A stretch of DNA of 16,522 nt, taken from positions 1 through 16,522 of the forward strand of contig JAZQHO010000130.1 of the NCBI GenBank assembly GCA_045540635.1, in the 5' to 3' direction. Source of the DNA: Limiplasma sp045540635 (GTDB lineage Bacteria > Bacillota > Clostridia > Christensenellales > Aristaeellaceae). The translations under genes and the position numbers were made by a program. Within the stretch, counting starts at the first letter, position 1; each line of letters begins with the position of its first letter. The notes below the pieces were generated by a model that was not told where the DNA came from, did not search any database, and saw only the letters and a list, made by a program, of their open reading frames with translations. Of this stretch, positions 13,212 through 16,522 are shown piece by piece.

Positions 13212-13790
13212 ATGGCAACCATCGGACAGCAGATCAGAGCGGCGCGGAAGGCCAAGGGAATGACCCAGAGCGCTCTTGCCGCGCTGGTGAATATGTCCCG
13301 GCAAGGCGTATCTCACTGGGAGCAGGGACGCACCCTGCCCGATGCGCAGATGCTGCTGCAGCTTTCCCGTATTCTCGGCTACAACTTTGAGGCCAACATG
13401 ACCCACGAAGAACCGCAGGAGAGAAGCGAGACCGGATGCCAATTCTGCTTTACCCTGTCTGCCTCCCACGAAGGGACGTTTCCCTTCTATCCGGAACAGC
13501 TAGTGGCGCAGCTGCACTACCGGCTGCCTCAGGACGAAGGTATTCCCCCGCAGCCTGCTGCCCCGCTTTCCACCGACAACACCGAAGAGGTAGCGCCGGG
13601 TTCTTTGCAGGTGCTTTTCTCAACCAGCGACCCCGCCATTGCTGCGGTGGATTGTGTGCTGAAGGGGCGGAACAAAGCAGGCTCGCTGCTGGCGTGCCGC
13701 ACCGCCGCCAGCCTGATCCTGGAAAAAGGCGGCGAGCATCCGTCCCGCGCCTCCCACGGGCATGAGCGGGGCAGAAACAAAAAGAAGTAA
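13212..13790 (+). CDS. soluble XRE regulator, paralogue of the upstream membrane-bound one
   Basis: A 192-residue protein. Its helix-turn-helix (1-60) is identical at 43 of 60 positions to that of the gene at 12221-13039, including MSRQG-SHWEQGRT-PDA-MLL. The Pro-rich linker and membrane helix are missing. The C-terminal part (about 78-165) still resembles the extracytoplasmic domain of the paralogue: CFTLSASHEGTFPFYPEQL matches LFTLAIHNESDVPLKPEKV, and SLQVLFSTSDPAIAAVDCVLKG matches PLHLYFGTNDTTSTRVECILHA. A basic tail (RGRNKKK) ends it. AAAGGATGG precedes the ATG by 9 nt. The open frame extends upstream to 13101, but that stretch has no ribosome site. The protein may compete for, or share, the same DNA sites, or form dimers with the membrane form. 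Confidence 0.85.
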   Translation: MATIGQQIRAARKAKGMTQSALAALVNMSRQGVSHWEQGRTLPDAQMLLQLSRILGYNFEANMTHEEPQERSETGCQFCFTLSASHEGTFPFYPEQLVAQLHYRLPQDEGIPPQPAAPLSTDNTEEVAPGSLQVLFSTSDPAIAAVDCVLKGRNKAGSLLACRTAASLILEKGGEHPSRASHGHERGRNKKK

Positions 13791-13849
13791 AGACATATTC
13801 CCCCTGTGCGGGCGAAGTGTCCTTACCGGAATAAAAGGAGGAATCTCTC

Positions 13850-14284
13850 ATGACCAACAACATCGGTGGAAAAATCAAAACATTTGCACAGGTATACCTG
13901 ATCGTCGGCATTGCAGCCACTGTGATCGCCTGTATCGTGATTCCGTGCGTTATCGGTTTCAACGACAGTTCCTTTGTGATCGATGTGATCACGGTGGTGG
14001 GCAGCCTGATTGTTTTCCCGCTCGTTTACTTCCTGCTGTACGGCTTCGGGCAGCTGGTCTCCGACACCGACGCCAGCAAAGAATACCTGCGTATCCTTGC
14101 TGCCGGTGCTGCGAAGGAGGCTCATCCCGCAGACAGCACGGCCAATGAAAAAAAAGCGCAGGCTCTCGCACCTGTTGCCGCCAAACCCGCAGCAGCTGCG
14201 CCCAGTGGCAAGAAGTGCCCGAAGTGCGGCTGTCACAACCCGACTTTTGCCTTTAGCTGCAAGGACTGCGGTGCTTCCTTCTAA
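13850..14284 (+). CDS. two-helix membrane protein with C-terminal zinc ribbon
   Basis: A 144-residue protein with two membrane helices (about 12-37 and 43-66). A short charged/Ala-rich stretch follows, then a C-terminal zinc ribbon CPKCGCHNPTFAFSCKDCG (123-141) with Cys at 123, 126, 137 and 140. It matches no named family that I know. Small zinc-ribbon membrane proteins of this type are common in Firmicutes and usually uncharacterised. AAAGGAGG lies about 8 nt before the ATG. It follows the soluble XRE gene by 59 bp without a visible terminator and is probably co-transcribed with it. The ribbon would most likely sit in the cytoplasm, where it could bind protein or nucleic acid; this is inference. 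Confidence 0.82.
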   Translation: MTNNIGGKIKTFAQVYLIVGIAATVIACIVIPCVIGFNDSSFVIDVITVVGSLIVFPLVYFLLYGFGQLVSDTDASKEYLRILAAGAAKEAHPADSTANEKKAQALAPVAAKPAAAAPSGKKCPKCGCHNPTFAFSCKDCGASF

Positions 14285-14300
14285 GCGCGTGGCATCAAAT

Positions 14301-14340
14301 AGCAACAGCCCACCCCCGGTAAGGGGGGCGGGCTGTTGTT
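14301..14340. terminator. bidirectional hairpin between convergent operons
   Basis: CAACAGCCC (14303-14311) pairs with GGGCTGTTG (14330-14338), and CCCCC pairs with GGGGG inside, with one mismatch. This gives a stem of about 15 bp and a short loop. It lies 18 bp after the zinc-ribbon gene and 21 bp past the stop of the convergent permease gene, so it can end both transcripts. T-tails are short on both sides. Confidence 0.7.
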
Positions 14341-14359
14341 ATGCATCCATTCGGCTTTA

Positions 14360-15202
14360 TCAGCCCTTGACGGCACCGGCCATCACGCCGGATACGATGT
14401 ACTTCTGGCAGGTCAGGTAGAATACCACGATCGGCACGATGGACATCATGATCAGCGCCATCACAGCGCCCAGATCCACGTGACCGTAGCTGCCCTGCAG
14501 GTACTGGATATGGATCGGGATGGTGCGGAACTCGGTGCGGTCCAGCACCAGATAGGGCAACAGATAATCGTTCCACACCCACATGATCTCCAGCACGCCC
14601 ACGGAGATGAAAATGGGCTTGAGCATGGGAAACACCACGCTGAAGAAGGTGCGCAGGGGGCCGCAGCCGTCGATGGCAGCCGCCTCCTCGATGGCAAGCG
14701 GCATACCCTTGACAAAGCCCACGAACATGAACACCGCAAGCCCGGCGCCAAAGCCCAGATAGATGACCGGAATGGTCCACGGGGTGTTGAGACCGGTGGT
14801 ATTCGCCGTTTTGGCCAGCGTGAACATGACCATCTGGAAGGGCACGATCATGGAAAAAACACACAGGTAGTACACGATGCGGGAGAAGATATCATCCACG
14901 CGGGAGATGTACCACGCAGCCATGGAGGTGCATACCAGAATGAGCGCAGCGGAAAGGATGGTGATCACAAAGCTGTACCCCACCGATTTGAGGAAGGGGT
15001 ACTCGCCCACCGTCATACCGGTTTTGTAGTTCTCCCAGCCCATGAAGGTCTCCGCATTAGGCAGGGCAAAGGTATCGGTGTTGATGGAGCCGTTCTCCTT
15101 GAAGGAGTTGTAGCCAACCACAACGATGGGCAGCATGTATACGATGCAGATGACCACAAAGACCCAGCTGAGAATGGTTTTTCCCAAATGGCGACGCTTC
15201 AT
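14360..15202 (-). CDS. carbohydrate ABC transporter permease, MalG/UgpE type
   Basis: A 280-residue inner permease of a binding-protein-dependent sugar importer (CUT1 family). It has six hydrophobic segments. The cytoplasmic EAA loop that docks on the ATPase is IEEAAAIDGCGPLRTFFSVV (171-190), followed by FPMLKP. The C-terminus QKYIVSGVMAGAVKG is the standard ending of this family. The ATG at 15202 overlaps the TGA stop of the upstream permease by one base; a GTG at 15205 would give a 4-bp overlap and is the alternative. AAGGAGG lies 10 nt before the ATG. Last gene of the transporter operon in this window. No ATPase gene follows; the next genes lie on the opposite strand. Confidence 0.93.
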   Translation of the reverse strand: MKRRHLGKTILSWVFVVICIVYMLPIVVVGYNSFKENGSINTDTFALPNAETFMGWENYKTGMTVGEYPFLKSVGYSFVITILSAALILVCTSMAAWYISRVDDIFSRIVYYLCVFSMIVPFQMVMFTLAKTANTTGLNTPWTIPVIYLGFGAGLAVFMFVGFVKGMPLAIEEAAAIDGCGPLRTFFSVVFPMLKPIFISVGVLEIMWVWNDYLLPYLVLDRTEFRTIPIHIQYLQGSYGHVDLGAVMALIMMSIVPIVVFYLTCQKYIVSGVMAGAVKG

Positions 15203-16113
15203 CACTGCTGCACCTCCTTGCTCTTGGTAGCCCGGAGCTGGATGAGGGCGATGGCTGCCACCAGAATAAAGAACAGCACAGCCTTGGCCTGCCCCACCCC
15301 GCGGGATTTGGAGTTGAGGTAGAAGGTATTATAGATATTCAGCGCAAGCATTTCGGTGGTACGGATCACCGAACCGTCGGCCTGGAAAGCGAAGGGCTGG
15401 CCGCCCGTGAGCACCAAGTTCTGGTCGAAAAGCTTGAAGCCGTTGGTCAGCGAAAGGAAGGTGCAGATGGTAATGGAGGGCATCACCGTGGGAATGGTGA
15501 TGTGCCACAGCGTGTGCCAGCCGTTGGCACCGTCGATCTGCGCAGCCTCCAGCATCTCCTCCGGCACAGACTGCAGACCGGCGATGTAGATGATCATCAT
15601 ATAGCCGATCTGCTGCCAGCTGAGCACGATCATCAGACCCCAGTAGCCCAGCTTGGCATCCAGCACCATGGAGGTGCCATAGCGGGAGAAAATGCCAGCA
15701 AAAATGGTGGACCAGATATAGCCCAGCACGATGCCGCCAATCAGGTTTGGCATAAAGAACACGCCCCGGAACAGGTTGGAACCCTTGATGCCCCGGGTGA
15801 GCGCATAGGCAACGGCAAAGGCCAGCAGGTTGATAATGACCAGCGAAGTGACCGCCACCAGCGCCGTATACCAGAAGGCGTGCATAAAGCCGGGATCCTT
15901 GATGGCCTTTACATAGTTATCAAGCCCCACCCACTTGGCATTGCTGGTGATGGTGAATTTGCAGAAGGAAAGATAGATGCCGTGGATGAACGGCCACAGA
16001 AAGCCCACGCAGAATGCCGCGAACGTGGGCAGAAGAAAAATCGGGAACATTCTCTGTATGGGGCGGCGAATGAGTTTGGAGTTCACAGCCGCAGAGCTTC
16101 TTTGCTTTTTCAT
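15202..16113 (-). CDS. carbohydrate ABC transporter permease, MalF/UgpA type
   Basis: A 303-residue membrane subunit pairing with the downstream MalG-type permease. It has six hydrophobic segments, beginning at about 22-45. The EAA loop is EEMLEAAQIDGANGWHTLWH (185-204), followed by ITIPTVMP. The gap between segments contains the family-typical WVGLDNYVKA (61-70). The start at ATG 16113 has AGGAG 9 nt upstream; an in-frame TTG at 16134 has none. Translational coupling with the next gene is likely through the stop/start overlap. The substrate cannot be told from sequence, although CUT1 systems carry oligosaccharides or sugar derivatives. Confidence 0.93.
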   Translation of the reverse strand: MKKQRSSAAVNSKLIRRPIQRMFPIFLLPTFAAFCVGFLWPFIHGIYLSFCKFTITSNAKWVGLDNYVKAIKDPGFMHAFWYTALVAVTSLVIINLLAFAVAYALTRGIKGSNLFRGVFFMPNLIGGIVLGYIWSTIFAGIFSRYGTSMVLDAKLGYWGLMIVLSWQQIGYMMIIYIAGLQSVPEEMLEAAQIDGANGWHTLWHITIPTVMPSITICTFLSLTNGFKLFDQNLVLTGGQPFAFQADGSVIRTTEMLALNIYNTFYLNSKSRGVGQAKAVLFFILVAAIALIQLRATKSKEVQQ

Positions 16114-16152
16114 GTTCAGCCGCTCCTGTATCAAAGTAGTGGGAGAAAAAAC

Positions 16153-16180
16153 CGGGGAGCGGGGCCGAGCCCGCTCCCCG
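16153..16180 (-). terminator. intercistronic hairpin with T-tail between binding protein and permeases
   Basis: CGGGGAGCGGG (16153-16163) and CCCGCTCCCCG (16170-16180) form a perfect 11-bp stem with a 6-nt loop. On the minus strand it is followed by GTTTTTT. It stands between the solute-binding protein gene and the permease genes. Partial termination or 3' protection here would give more binding protein than permease, as is known for maltose-type operons. Confidence 0.82.
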
Positions 16181-16204
16181 TGAGGTTATGTGTTTGCTGT
16201 CTGC

Positions 16205-16522
16205 TTACTGCAGCGCATACTGGGTAGCCCAGCCCTGCACAAAAGCAGTTACCACGTCGTCCCAGGAGCCGGTACCGGCGGAATACTGGGTGAGGGCAGC
16301 CACAACACCAGCGCGCCAGGTGTCAACGTTGGGGGTGTGGTTGAAGGCCCAGGATACAACGTACTTGCCTTCGCTGATGTAGCGGTTGGCATCGTTGAAG
16401 AACACGTTCTCGGAAGCCTTGGCAGCCTTGAAGGGGATGGGGCCGAACTGCTCAGCCATCATGGTGGTGCCTTCCTCGGAGGTAACGACCCACTTGAGGA
16501 AGTCCAGAGTGGCCTTCTGGTC
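16205..16522 (-). CDS. extracellular solute-binding protein, C-terminal part (truncated by window)
   Basis: The last 105 residues of a sugar-binding lipoprotein of family 1 (CUT1 systems); the start lies beyond the window. Recognisable are ATLDFLKWVVTSEEGTTMMA, then FGPIPFKAAKA, both usual in the C-terminal lobe, and the terminal GSWDDVVTAFVQGWATQY. It captures the substrate outside the cell and delivers it to the two downstream permeases. It is the first gene of the operon in the order seen here and is separated from the permease genes by a terminator-like hairpin. Confidence 0.88.
   Translation of the reverse strand, partial: DQKATLDFLKWVVTSEEGTTMMAEQFGPIPFKAAKASENVFFNDANRYISEGKYVVSWAFNHTPNVDTWRAGVVAALTQYSAGTGSWDDVVTAFVQGWATQYALQ

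Noticed and set aside
1..16522. tRNA, rRNA, CRISPR arrays, insertion sequences, prophage
   Set aside because: No cloverleaf, direct-repeat array, transposase or phage protein was seen anywhere in the window.

Overview
The window reads as chromosomal DNA of a GC-rich, Gram-positive anaerobe of the Clostridia. The best guess is a gut Oscillospiraceae/Ruminococcaceae member of the Faecalibacterium-Gemmiger-Subdoligranulum kind. The reasons are strong AGGAGG-type ribosome sites, Spo0A-like and SpoIIE proteins, a TSCPD protein, DUF378, and a sugar ABC transporter without its own ATPase. The genus is inference. I found no rRNA, tRNA, CRISPR array, transposase or phage gene.

Layout. (1) 1-2265, minus strand: a tight operon of a TSCPD small protein, a DEAD-box RNA helicase and a coenzyme F420-0:L-glutamate ligase-like protein. 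(2) 2409-3570, plus: a beta-propeller-like protein and a small DUF378 membrane protein. The latter overlaps, tail to tail, a Spo0A-like regulator at 3495-4283 (minus). (3) 4381-5274, minus: an exported protein with two FMN-binding domains. It is divergent from spoIIE (5441-7735, plus) across a 166-bp region holding a perfect 11-bp inverted repeat. (4) 7713-8343: two small XRE repressor-like genes, divergent, with a sharp promoter and a 17-bp palindrome between them, followed by a strong terminator. (5) 8448-12011, minus: a 1187-residue secreted protein built of ten SdrD-type B repeats. It is divergent from a membrane-anchored XRE regulator (12221-13039). (6) 13212-14284, plus: a soluble paralogue of that regulator and a two-helix zinc-ribbon membrane protein. 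(7) 14360-16522, minus: a carbohydrate ABC importer with two permeases and the end of the solute-binding protein, with a terminator-like hairpin between binding protein and permeases.

How parts may work together. Spo0A normally drives spoIIE, and here a Spo0A-like protein lies 1.2 kb from spoIIE. However, its receiver domain has Tyr where the phosphorylated Asp should be, so the usual phosphorelay input appears lost. The SdrD-like surface/secreted protein and the membrane-tethered XRE regulator have facing, well-formed promoters 71 bp apart. The following gene has the same DNA-binding domain (43 of the first 60 residues identical) and a recognisably related C-terminal domain, but no linker or membrane helix. 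This sensor plus soluble-twin arrangement next to a large secreted stalk protein is the best candidate here for an undescribed regulatory system.
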